Below, piece after piece: positions 42,183 through 49,893 of a stretch of DNA of 64,000 nucleotides (positions are counted from its first letter, which is position 1; every line of letters begins with the position of its first letter). Source of the DNA: UBA1547 sp035399865 (GTDB lineage Bacteria; Patescibacteriota; Saccharimonadia; Saccharimonadales; Saccharimonadaceae); NCBI GenBank assembly GCA_035399865.1, contig DAOPJW010000002.1:62001-126000 (forward strand). Direction: 5' to 3'. Below the pieces are notes generated by a model. The model was given only the letters and a program-made list of their open reading frames with translations. It searched no databases and had not been told where the DNA came from. The translations under genes and the position numbers were made by a program.

Positions 42183-43673
42183 ATGATTGAATTAATTATT
42201 CCCGGTATTATTGGGGCTGCTTTTGGGATTGGTGGTACATTTGTTTACGAAAAACAACGAAGTTTTTCTTCAAAATCAAAAATTGAAAAAGATATTGCTA
42301 CTGCGAAAACGAAAGCAAGTGAAATAATATTAAAAGCAAAAGACGAAGCACTTAAATTAGAAAACGAACGACGTAAAGAATTAAAAAAAACCGAGGACAG
42401 AATCGCTGATAGAGAAACTCAGATTGATCGAAAAATTGATCAACTTGATAAAAGGTCCGAAAATCTTCGTGAACAAGAACGTGATGTCGAAATATTGAAA
42501 GATGAAATTCGTGATATACGTACAAAACAACAAGATAAACTTGAAAAAATTGCTAAATTAACCAAAGCTGAAGCTGCAGAAAAATTAATACAGATGACTG
42601 AACGTGATATAAAACAAGATTTAGTTGGTTTGGTTAATAAATTACAGAACGATATAAAAGAAGACGTTGAAGAACGAGCCCAGACTATATTAGTTACCGC
42701 TATGGAACGAATGTCATCTGAAGTAACTGCTGAACGTACAGTTACTGCAATTAAACTGCCAGATGATGAAATTAAGGGCCGAATAATCGGAAAAGAAGGA
42801 CGAAATATTCAAGCATTACAGAGAGCAACTGGAGTTGATATTTTAGTAGATGATACACCAGGAATGATTATCCTTAGTTCTTTTGATCCAGTACGTCGCC
42901 AGATTGCTCGAATGAGCATGGAATTATTAATGAAAGACGGTCGCATACATCCAGGTCGTATTGAAGAAGTAGTTGCAAAAGCCGAAAATGAGATTAATAA
43001 GGAAATTAATCGAGCAGGAGAAGATGCTGCTCGGGAAGTGGGTGTGGTTGGTATTCCAAAAGAAATGCTTAGACTACTTGGAGAGCTAAAATTTCGTACT
43101 AGTTACGGTCAAAATGTCTTGATGCATAGTGTTGAAATGGCTCATATTGCTGGCTTGATAGCGGAAGAGATTGGAGCTGATGTACGTATTACAAAAATTG
43201 CAACATTACTTCATGATACTGGCAAAGCTGTAACTCATAAAATGGAAGGGAAACATCATCATATCGCTGCCGAGTTAGCTAGAAAGTACGGTATGTCAGA
43301 AGAAATTGTTCACGCCATAGAAGCCCATCACGATGATATTGATGCCACGACTCCAGAAGCATTGATTGTTCGTATATGTGATGCATTATCAACAGCACGT
43401 CCAGGAGCACGTAATGTAAGTGCGGAAAATTTCGTTGAAAGAATGCGTGATCTTGAAAATATTGCTAATAGTTTTAATGGAATAGACAAGGCCTATGCCA
43501 TCAGTGCTGGTCGTGAGGTTCGCATAATAGTAAGCCCGAAATCAATTGATGATTTGAGTGCGATAAAATTAGCTCGTGATATTGCTAATAAAATAGAAAG
43601 TACGATGCAATACCCTGGGACTATAAAAGTAAATGTTATTCGTGAAACTCGTGCAATAGAATACGCTAAGTAA
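42183..43673 (+). CDS. rny: Ribonuclease Y
   Basis: RNase Y is a membrane-bound endonuclease that starts mRNA decay in many Gram-positives. The 496-residue protein has an N-terminal helix (about 3-22), a long coiled coil (about 35-175), a KH domain (about 190-250: KGRIIGKEGRNIQAL) and an HD domain with LLHDTGKAVTHKMEGKHHH. It is slightly shorter than the usual 510-520. It is probably a main mRNA decay enzyme here, which matters if many mRNAs are leaderless. Confidence 0.96.
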   Translation: MIELIIPGIIGAAFGIGGTFVYEKQRSFSSKSKIEKDIATAKTKASEIILKAKDEALKLENERRKELKKTEDRIADRETQIDRKIDQLDKRSENLREQERDVEILKDEIRDIRTKQQDKLEKIAKLTKAEAAEKLIQMTERDIKQDLVGLVNKLQNDIKEDVEERAQTILVTAMERMSSEVTAERTVTAIKLPDDEIKGRIIGKEGRNIQALQRATGVDILVDDTPGMIILSSFDPVRRQIARMSMELLMKDGRIHPGRIEEVVAKAENEINKEINRAGEDAAREVGVVGIPKEMLRLLGELKFRTSYGQNVLMHSVEMAHIAGLIAEEIGADVRITKIATLLHDTGKAVTHKMEGKHHHIAAELARKYGMSEEIVHAIEAHHDDIDATTPEALIVRICDALSTARPGARNVSAENFVERMRDLENIANSFNGIDKAYAISAGREVRIIVSPKSIDDLSAIKLARDIANKIESTMQYPGTIKVNVIRETRAIEYAK

Positions 43674-43711
43674 AAATTTATATCTATGTTAATCAGTCAT
43701 TTATGCTATTA

Positions 43712-43746
43712 TTGACAATGAAGTATTATGGGTATATACTCATAAT
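43712..43746 (+). promoter_or_regulatory. Promoter with overlapping palindromic operator for the DUF5320 gene
   Basis: TTGACA (43712-43717), 17 bases, TATACT (43735-43740) is a near-consensus promoter. A 22-base imperfect palindrome (43725-43746; half-sites ATTATGGGTAT and ATACTCATAAT, one mismatched pair) is centred on the -10 box, the expected position for a repressor. Confidence 0.65.
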
Positions 43747-43798
43747 AGATAGTGCGTAAAGGTCGAACTATTGAATATAAAATATAGGAGAATATAAG

Positions 43799-44032
43799 AT
43801 GCCAAGATTTGATGGTACAGGTCCTATGGGGCAAGGACCAAAAACTGGTAGAGGTCAGGGTCCATGTGGCACTGGTGCAATGCGTGGAATATTAGGTAGA
43901 GGTGGTCGTAGGAGAATTATTTCTCCCAAGGATCAATTAGCTACTTTAGAAAATGAAGAGAAAAATCTAGAGGAAGAACTAAAATTAGTAAGAGATGAAA
44001 AAATGGCACTAGAACAAGACCAGAAAAAGTAA
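43799..44032 (+). CDS. DUF5320 family protein
   Basis: The 77-residue protein has the DUF5320 opening MPRFDGTGPMGQGPKTGRGQ followed by GPCGTGAMR and a C-terminal coiled coil (about 45-77). These small Gly/Met-rich proteins usually sit beside DUF134 regulators and NifX/NafY-like iron-molybdenum cofactor-binding proteins. Here the DUF134 gene is next, but no NifX-like gene is seen. A TAGGAGAA ribosome binding site precedes the ATG. Biochemical function unknown. Confidence 0.85.
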   Translation: MPRFDGTGPMGQGPKTGRGQGPCGTGAMRGILGRGGRRRIISPKDQLATLENEEKNLEEELKLVRDEKMALEQDQKK

Positions 44033-44094
44033 AAGAAGTCATGGGAACCGACCTTTTGCATTAAATTAGCAGGAGGTCGGATGGCCTTCTTTTA
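44030..44094 (+). terminator. Hairpin terminator between DUF5320 and DUF134 genes
   Basis: CCGACCT (44048-44054) pairs with AGGTCGG (44074-44080). Outer bases extend the stem (AAAAGAAG with CTTCTTTT), and a TTTT run follows. It may partly separate expression of the two genes. Confidence 0.65.
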
Positions 44095-44132
44095 GTATTA
44101 ATTTATCATTTAAAATAGGAATAATCAATCTT

Positions 44133-44408
44133 ATGCCAAGACCAAGACTTTGTAGAAATATAGAATTTTATCCAAACGTTACTTATTTTAAACCTCAAGG
44201 TGTTCCTATGAGGTGTCTTGAGTATGTTGAGTTGACTACTGAAGAAGTTGAAGCTTTTCGTCTTCGTCATATTAACGAATTAGATCAAAAACAAGCAGCT
44301 TTAAAAATGGAAACTTCACAAAGTACTTATCAGAGAATTTTATATTCAGCATACAAAAAAATTGCAGACGCTTTAATTAATGGGAAAGCAATAAAAATTA
44401 CTAAATAA
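44133..44408 (+). CDS. DUF134 helix-turn-helix protein
   Basis: The 91-residue protein matches DUF134: MPRPRLCRNIEFYPNVTYFK, then LTTEEVEAFRLRHINELDQK and a sigma-70 region 4-like helix-turn-helix QKQAALKMETSQSTYQRIL. These are taken as DNA-binding regulators. It is a candidate to bind the palindrome at 43725-43746. No Shine-Dalgarno is evident. Confidence 0.88.
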   Translation: MPRPRLCRNIEFYPNVTYFKPQGVPMRCLEYVELTTEEVEAFRLRHINELDQKQAALKMETSQSTYQRILYSAYKKIADALINGKAIKITK

Positions 44409-44420
44409 AAACTTTTTTTA

Positions 44421-44738
44421 CTATACCATATTGCACAAGACTAAAATGAATAATCCTAAAGTAGTATATATTGCTAACCAACCTATACTACAAATAGCGG
44501 ACTTGATACTTTCATTCTTTTTGTTATCGAAAAACAAGAAAACAGATTCACCAAAAACTAAACCGCCGACTATTGCAGCAGATAATGAAAATAGCATCAA
44601 GATAACAAAAGGTGCTAGAAATTGATTGTCATTTCCAAACCATTTGTCACCATTTGTCATTATTTGGGAAATTAAAAAAATATAGACTACTGCTAAAGTA
44701 ACATTTCTAAACGTCTTTTTCTCTATAGTATTTTTCAT
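44421..44738 (-). CDS. Small membrane protein of unknown function (105 aa)
   Basis: Three hydrophobic segments are visible (about 10-27, 40-62, 83-103), with a charged FFDNKKNESIKSA loop between the last two. No family recognised. TAAAAT lies 6 bases before the ATG, an off-consensus leaderless arrangement. The gene is convergent with DUF134 and ends 12 bases after it. Confidence 0.55.
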   Translation of the reverse strand: MKNTIEKKTFRNVTLAVVYIFLISQIMTNGDKWFGNDNQFLAPFVILMLFSLSAAIVGGLVFGESVFLFFDNKKNESIKSAICSIGWLAIYTTLGLFILVLCNMV

Positions 44739-44785
44739 ATACGTATTTTAGCATAATATAATTTACGATATTTAATATCAATATC

Positions 44786-44862
44786 TGGTGGAGCATGGCG
44801 GAATCGAACCGCCGACTTCAGTAATGCGAATACTGCACTCTAACCAACTGAGCTAATGCCCC
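44786..44862 (-). tRNA. tRNA-Ala (anticodon CGC)
   Basis: The acceptor is GGGGCAT with ATGCTCC, giving the G3-U70 pair that defines alanine tRNAs. The anticodon stem CAGTA/TACTG holds loop TTCGCAT, anticodon CGC. CCA is encoded. Confidence 0.97.
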
Positions 44863-44911
44863 ATATTTATCTAATAATGATATGATTATTATAGATATAA
44901 TTATAAGTATT

Positions 44912-45550
44912 ATGATAAAAAAAATTAACAAACAATTTAGGCAGAAAAAAAATCTTATATACAAAATACTGATTAGTAATAACTTTTTGCTATTTTTTCT
45001 TTTGTTAATAATTTTTTTGTATCCATTTTTTAATAGACCTCAGGAAAATATTTATATTCTTGGGTCTGTTATAGATAATATAATCCCGTTAGTTCCATTT
45101 TTTTCAATCTTATACTTATTATATTTTCCTTGGTTATTTATTAATATTTTTTTGGCTTGGTATAGAAAAAATAATTTCAAGCCCTTAGCTTATTCTTTAA
45201 TCATTATTAATGTTATAGCATATCTTATATATTTAACTCTTCAAACACATGTAACTCGCGAAGTGATTATTTCTCAAGATTTTTTTTCACAGATACTCCG
45301 ATTTATATATAACCATGACCATCCATATAATTGTTTCCCAAGTTTGCACTCAGCTTTATCGGCATCACTCGCATCTTATTATTTAATTACAAATAGCAAG
45401 AATAAATACATAAATGTAGTAATAGCAATCTTAATAATAATTTCGACTCTATTCGTAAAACAACATTATGTGGCTGATGTTATATTTGGTAGTTTTCTTG
45501 GTATTTTTATAACTTGGTTGATTTTTTTAAAATCAAAAAATCAAAATTAG
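44912..45550 (+). CDS. PAP2-family phosphatase-like membrane protein
   Basis: The roughly 212-residue protein has several helices and the PAP2 motifs FPSLHSALSAS (C2) and KQHYVADVIFGSFLGI (C3). C1 is weak. Family members dephosphorylate lipid phosphates such as undecaprenyl diphosphate or phosphatidic acid, or act as inositol phosphotransferases. An ATG at 44882 in frame would add ten hydrophobic residues; I prefer 44912. It lies between tRNA genes. Confidence 0.78.
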   Translation: MIKKINKQFRQKKNLIYKILISNNFLLFFLLLIIFLYPFFNRPQENIYILGSVIDNIIPLVPFFSILYLLYFPWLFINIFLAWYRKNNFKPLAYSLIIINVIAYLIYLTLQTHVTREVIISQDFFSQILRFIYNHDHPYNCFPSLHSALSASLASYYLITNSKNKYINVVIAILIIISTLFVKQHYVADVIFGSFLGIFITWLIFLKSKNQN

Positions 45551-45566
45551 TTATTAAAATAATATA

Positions 45567-45600
45567 AAAAATACCTAGAATAAAAAGCCTAGGCATTTTT
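45567..45600. terminator. Bidirectional terminator between PAP2 gene and tRNA-Pro
   Basis: An AAAAATACCTAG arm pairs with CTAGGCATTTTT, with A- and T-rich tracts on either side, suiting both converging transcripts. Confidence 0.65.
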
Positions 45601-45602
45601 TA

Positions 45603-45679
45603 TGGTCGGGGTGAAAGGACTCGAACCTTCGACCTCACGCTCCCAAAGCGCGCGCGCTAGCCAACTGCGCCACACCCCG
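45603..45679 (-). tRNA. tRNA-Pro (anticodon TGG)
   Basis: Acceptor CGGGGTG/CACCCCG, anticodon stem CGCGC/GCGTG with loop TTTGGGA (anticodon TGG) and encoded CCA. It is nearly identical, outside the anticodon arm, to the inverted tRNA-Pro(CGG) at 47376. Confidence 0.97.
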
Positions 45680-45783
45680 TAACAATGATAAATTATATCG
45701 CATCAGCAATATAATATCCAGTAATATCATTTTGAAAATGCTTGTCGTTGATATCACAAAAAGTTATCATTGATTAGACTGTC

Positions 45784-47358
45784 ATGATAAAAAATTTTAT
45801 GAAAAGAAAAACAAATATTTTTGGCATACAAATCGCCGATTATTTACTCATTATTTTAGGATTGTCAGTTTTTTCTGCAATTACTTTATTTACGATTACA
45901 AAATCTTCAATTTGGTTTGATGAGGCTTTCGGAGCATATATTATTAGATTTAACTTTTTTGATATTGCTAAATATACTGCTTTTGATGTTCATCCACCTT
46001 TATATTATTGGGTTCTTAAATTATGGAGTATGTTTTTTGGTAATTCTGAATTGGCTATCCGCTCAATGAGTTTGTTATTCGGAGGGATATCAATCGTTCT
46101 TGGTTATTTAATAACAAATCGTCTATTCGGTAGAAAGGCTGCCAGATACAGTTTATTATTTTTAGTTCTTTCTCCGATGTTAATAAGATACAGCCAAGAG
46201 GCTCGCATGTATACCATGGTCGTAGCTATCGCTATGATGGCAACTCTTTTTCTATTAAAAGCTACCGAAAGTAATAAAAAAACGCACTGGATGGTCTATG
46301 GTATTTTTGTGGGTTTAGGAATGTGGACTCATTATTTTTCAGCCATAATTTGGATTGCTCATTGGGTTTGGCGTGCCTATGTAATAAAATGCGAATCATC
46401 GAATAAAAATTTTTATCAAAGATTTTTTTCAAAAGAATGGAAATTTACTAATTTAGTCGCGTTAGGTATATTTGTTCCTTGGCTTCCATTTTTTATTACG
46501 CAATTATCAATAATACAGGCTTTTGGTTTTTGGATTCCTCCAGTTACGCCTAATACGGTGATAAACTACTTATCGAACGTTATATTTTACCAAGAATCTA
46601 GTCAGTTGACTGGCTGGTTAGCTTTATATTTAATAATATTATTTATCGGTTTTATATTTATCGGTCATTATGTTTACAAGAGAATGAATAAGGATAGAAA
46701 AAAGTATTATATACTTCTAATAATTATTTCTGTTTTCCCGATAATATTACTATTTATAATGTCTTTACCACCTTTACGTTCGTCGTTCGTTGACCGCTAC
46801 TTGTTTACATCATCTTTGTTTATAGCAATTTATATGGGGGTTACTTTATCATATTGTGAAAATCTTTTTAAGTCATATTATACTTATGTAATTGCAATTC
46901 TTGTTGCTGTTGCTATGGTAGTTGGTATAGGTAACGTATATCAATTAGGAAATTTCAACAAAAATACGAATTCATCAAATAACACTCGTCAAATTATTGA
47001 AAAAGTAAAACAAAATTCAGAATCGAAATTACCAATTATCGCAGGTTCACCATGGTTATTCTATGAAGCAATATTTTATTCTACAGCTGATAACCCTGTA
47101 TATTTCATTGAACCTTCTGAATATGAATACGGTTCACTTGAAATGTTGAAACGAAACGATCAGTTTAAAATTAAAGACATCAATTCGTTCGTAATACAAA
47201 ACCCATCGTTTTGGTATGTAATATATTCTAGTGAAGAAAAAATTTCTGGTCCTTGCCCGAATAATAACTGTAAAGAAATAAAAAGATTAATTATTAAAAA
47301 TCCATTTAATAACGAAATAAACTATCAAGCAATAAAGTATCAAACTATAGGTTATTAG
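45784..47358 (+). CDS. GT39/ArnT-like membrane glycosyltransferase
   Basis: The 524-residue protein has about ten or more helices and the GT-C features of the PMT/ArnT group: the loop-1 acidic pair in SIWFDEAFGAY (about 46-47), DVHPPLYYWVLKLW (about 67-80) and YSQEARMYTMVVA. These enzymes move a sugar from a polyprenyl-phosphate donor to a protein or lipid. The target is unknown; surface pilins and Ser/Thr-rich proteins here are candidates. A C-terminal outer domain of about 130 residues is not recognised. The gene lies between two inverted tRNA-Pro genes. Confidence 0.8.
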   Translation: MIKNFMKRKTNIFGIQIADYLLIILGLSVFSAITLFTITKSSIWFDEAFGAYIIRFNFFDIAKYTAFDVHPPLYYWVLKLWSMFFGNSELAIRSMSLLFGGISIVLGYLITNRLFGRKAARYSLLFLVLSPMLIRYSQEARMYTMVVAIAMMATLFLLKATESNKKTHWMVYGIFVGLGMWTHYFSAIIWIAHWVWRAYVIKCESSNKNFYQRFFSKEWKFTNLVALGIFVPWLPFFITQLSIIQAFGFWIPPVTPNTVINYLSNVIFYQESSQLTGWLALYLIILFIGFIFIGHYVYKRMNKDRKKYYILLIIISVFPIILLFIMSLPPLRSSFVDRYLFTSSLFIAIYMGVTLSYCENLFKSYYTYVIAILVAVAMVVGIGNVYQLGNFNKNTNSSNNTRQIIEKVKQNSESKLPIIAGSPWLFYEAIFYSTADNPVYFIEPSEYEYGSLEMLKRNDQFKIKDINSFVIQNPSFWYVIYSSEEKISGPCPNNNCKEIKRLIIKNPFNNEINYQAIKYQTIGY

Positions 47359-47375
47359 TTGTAAAATATTTGTAT

Positions 47376-47452
47376 CGGGGTGTGGCGCAGTTGGCTAGCG
47401 CGTAGCGTTCGGGACGCTGAGGTCGAAGGTTCAAGTCCTTTCACCCCGACCA
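47376..47452 (+). tRNA. tRNA-Pro (anticodon CGG)
   Basis: Acceptor CGGGGTG/CACCCCG, anticodon stem TAGCG/CGCTG with loop TTCGGGA (anticodon CGG) and encoded CCA. Confidence 0.97.
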
Positions 47453-47485
47453 AAACCATATACAGAATTTTAATATTATTTTGAA

Positions 47486-48211
47486 TTATCTTGGCCTTTT
47501 TTTAGCAATTTCTCTAGCTGATATTGCTATACTATCGTCAATTTCTTTTATTGGCGAAAACTCACCGTATTTATTTATGACGGCCTGTTTAATCAAGAAA
47601 TCTGCGACTTTGGGGTTTTTTGGAAGTAATGATCCATGAAGGTAACTACCGATAACGTTTTTATATCTTGCTCCCTCATTTGAGTCGGTTGCGTTATTCC
47701 CAGCTCCTAATATTACTTTTCCAAAAGGTTTGATATTTTTTTCTAGATAAGTTTGACCGCTGTGATTTTCATAACCAATAATTTCTCCGAATTGTTCGCT
47801 ATATGTCAAAATATTTCCAATCAACCGCTCACTTTTTCCGTATGTCTTGATGTCGAATAATCCAATACCTTTAATTATTTTGCCGTCATTAGTTTTGAAA
47901 TAATTTCCAAATAACTGATACATTCCACATATAACCAACATTGGCACGTTTTTGTCGGCTCTTTTTTTTATTTTTGGTCCAATTGATAATAAATTTTCGT
48001 AAATTTTATTTTGACCACTGTCTTGACCACCACCACCAATAATAATATCTGCATCATCAGGAAATTTGTCTCCTTGGTTGTAGTGGATTATCACTGGTTT
48101 ATGACCGTACCACTCTAAACGTTTTTCAAGACATAAAATATTTCCGCGATCACCATACACATTCATATCGTGAGAATAAAGATGAACGATTCTGATTTCT
48201 TTTTCGTTCAT
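47486..48211 (-). CDS. gatD: Lipid II isoglutaminyl synthase glutaminase subunit GatD
   Basis: GatD supplies ammonia to MurT for amidation of D-Glu in lipid II. The 241-residue class I glutamine amidotransferase has the nucleophile C95 in PMLVICGMYQLFGNYF and the acidic/His residues in IGYENHSGQTYL and SYLHGSLLPKNP. The start overlaps the murT stop by 4 bases, so both form one operon. Confidence 0.93.
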   Translation of the reverse strand: MNEKEIRIVHLYSHDMNVYGDRGNILCLEKRLEWYGHKPVIIHYNQGDKFPDDADIIIGGGGQDSGQNKIYENLLSIGPKIKKRADKNVPMLVICGMYQLFGNYFKTNDGKIIKGIGLFDIKTYGKSERLIGNILTYSEQFGEIIGYENHSGQTYLEKNIKPFGKVILGAGNNATDSNEGARYKNVIGSYLHGSLLPKNPKVADFLIKQAVINKYGEFSPIKEIDDSIAISAREIAKKRPR

Positions 48212-49479
48212 TTTATTACCTCGACTTTGGTTATTTTTGACAATTCTTTTCTAATAGCTAACATCGCAGTGTAAGTACAGAATATTCTTTTAGGTTTGGA
48301 ACTATTTTTTGAAATAAATTTAGTAAGAGATTTTTTTATATTTTGTTCAATCGATTCGAAAGGTACTTCATCATATTTTAGTCTGAGAGCCATATCATAT
48401 GCACGTATACCTGAAACTGTATCAACACCTTTTTCGACTAAACTGCTAAAGTTAACGTCCCACAGCCAAGACATATCGCGACCGTCTGCATAGTTGTCGT
48501 TAATAGCTATCATTGTTGCATATTCTGATGGGTCAAATGATTTTAAGCCAAGTTGAAAACCTGCGGGATTTTTTACTAAAACTAATTCTAACGGTTGACC
48601 ATTTACTTTTAATAATTCGCCCCTTCCGAAAGCCGGCGTAACCTTGGATAATGAGTCCATTATTTTATTTTGGTCAATTCTATCCTTTAATATCATTCTG
48701 ACTAAGGCTATTGATGCAGTAGCATTATAGACATTATAAATACCATTTAATTTCAATTTTGTCAGAAATTTTTCTCCGTTTATAATAAATGTCGCTTCAT
48801 TATCTTTGAATTTTTCTAAAACGACATCAGCTACTATAGGGTTATTTTTATTTTTTAAATTTGAATGAAGATTATCGTCATTAGGGAAAGTATCAATCAA
48901 AGAACTATCTAGTCCAAAATAGCTTACTTTTTTATTGTTAACATAATCTGCAATTTTTGATACTCGGATATCTTCTCGATTTAGGACGATTCCTTCCGAG
49001 GTATTGATTACAACTTTTTTGAGCAATTCTGCGGTATTATCAATCTCTCCAAATCTATCCAATTGATCCCGCATTACATTCAGAATTAAACAATACTTTG
49101 GGGATATTTTTTTAACAAAATTAACAGCGTGGGCCTCATCAAGCTCCAGTACGGCAATATCGGCATCCAGTTTACCTTTGATATTTACTTCACCTAAAAG
49201 AGCTGCCACTACTCCTCTTGTAAAATTACTACCCGTACGATTAGTGAATACTTTTAATCCTTGGCCTTCGAGTAAACTAACGACCATTTTTGTTGTAGTA
49301 GTTTTGCCGTTGGTGCCACTTATAACAACCACGCCATAAGGTAGTTTTGATAAAGAATGATTTATAAAATTTGGGTCGATATTTTCAATTACAAGTCCAG
49401 GAAATGCCGAACCTCCACCTCTTAATGAGGCAAAACCCTTTACTGTTTTTCCTAAAATTGTAATCAATGTTTTTCGCAT
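48208..49479 (-). CDS. murT: Lipid II isoglutaminyl synthase ligase subunit MurT, without zinc ribbon
   Basis: MurT is a Mur ligase relative that, with GatD, amidates the alpha-carboxyl of D-Glu in lipid II. The 423-residue protein has the P-loop VVISGTNGKTTTTKMV, the DELDEAHAV-type acidic segment (AVLELDEAHAVNFV), LNVMRDQLDRFGEID and the DUF1727 C-domain (MIAINDNYADGRDMSWLWDV). Firmicute MurT has a Cys4 zinc ribbon in the central domain; here that region (about 195-260) has no cysteines. The ATG lies 7 bases after a TATAAT box. Confidence 0.92.
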   Translation of the reverse strand: MRKTLITILGKTVKGFASLRGGGSAFPGLVIENIDPNFINHSLSKLPYGVVVISGTNGKTTTTKMVVSLLEGQGLKVFTNRTGSNFTRGVVAALLGEVNIKGKLDADIAVLELDEAHAVNFVKKISPKYCLILNVMRDQLDRFGEIDNTAELLKKVVINTSEGIVLNREDIRVSKIADYVNNKKVSYFGLDSSLIDTFPNDDNLHSNLKNKNNPIVADVVLEKFKDNEATFIINGEKFLTKLKLNGIYNVYNATASIALVRMILKDRIDQNKIMDSLSKVTPAFGRGELLKVNGQPLELVLVKNPAGFQLGLKSFDPSEYATMIAINDNYADGRDMSWLWDVNFSSLVEKGVDTVSGIRAYDMALRLKYDEVPFESIEQNIKKSLTKFISKNSSKPKRIFCTYTAMLAIRKELSKITKVEVIK

Positions 49480-49515
49480 ATGGTCTATTATAGCTTAAGA
49501 GGTTATAATAATGGT
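49480..49515. promoter_or_regulatory. Back-to-back leaderless promoters of murT and the 49516 gene
   Basis: The whole gap between two divergent start codons is 36 bases. It holds TATAAT for murT on the minus strand (49487-49492; 7 bases to ATG) and TATAAT on the plus strand (49504-49509; 6 bases to ATG). Each -35 region must overlap the other promoter. Confidence 0.7.
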
Positions 49516-49893
49516 ATGTTTTTGGTGGGCATACTATCTTGGTGGTACGGAGACGGTTTTTCTAGACGTATTCAATTAATTAAGGAGCGACTAATATCGT
49601 CAATAGATTTCTTTTCTATAGATATTTTACTTTCTTCTTTTTTTGCACCATTTCGTCAAATTTCTGCAGGAAATGTTTCTGGGCCGATAGGAGACCAGAT
49701 AAGGGCTTTCTTTGATAAATTATTATCAAGAATTGTTGGTGCAATCGTGCGATCCTTTGTTATTTTCTTTGGTCTGATTGTAATATTTTTACAGCTAATC
49801 TTTTCGCTACTTACAATTATCGTTTGGTTGATTTTACCAACTTTTCCAGTAATTGGGTTAATTTTGACAGCGGTTGGAGGGGTTTCATTATGA
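49516..49893 (+). CDS. Small membrane protein coupled to the Clp-like ATPase
   Basis: The 125-residue protein begins MFLVGILSWWYGDGFSRRI; the start is fixed by TATAAT 6 bases upstream (an earlier in-frame codon at 49480 lies in the promoter). Two to three hydrophobic segments occur at about 2-10, 76-100 and 103-122, with an amphipathic middle (FFAPFRQISAGNVSGPIGDQ). Its stop overlaps the ATG of the Clp-like gene as ATGA. It is probably a membrane partner of that ATPase. No family recognised. Confidence 0.68.
   Translation: MFLVGILSWWYGDGFSRRIQLIKERLISSIDFFSIDILLSSFFAPFRQISAGNVSGPIGDQIRAFFDKLLSRIVGAIVRSFVIFFGLIVIFLQLIFSLLTIIVWLILPTFPVIGLILTAVGGVSL

Noticed and set aside
44031..44132. Small structured non-coding RNA between the DUF5320 and DUF134 genes
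   Set aside because: The stem, loop and T-run are explained by an ordinary intrinsic terminator.
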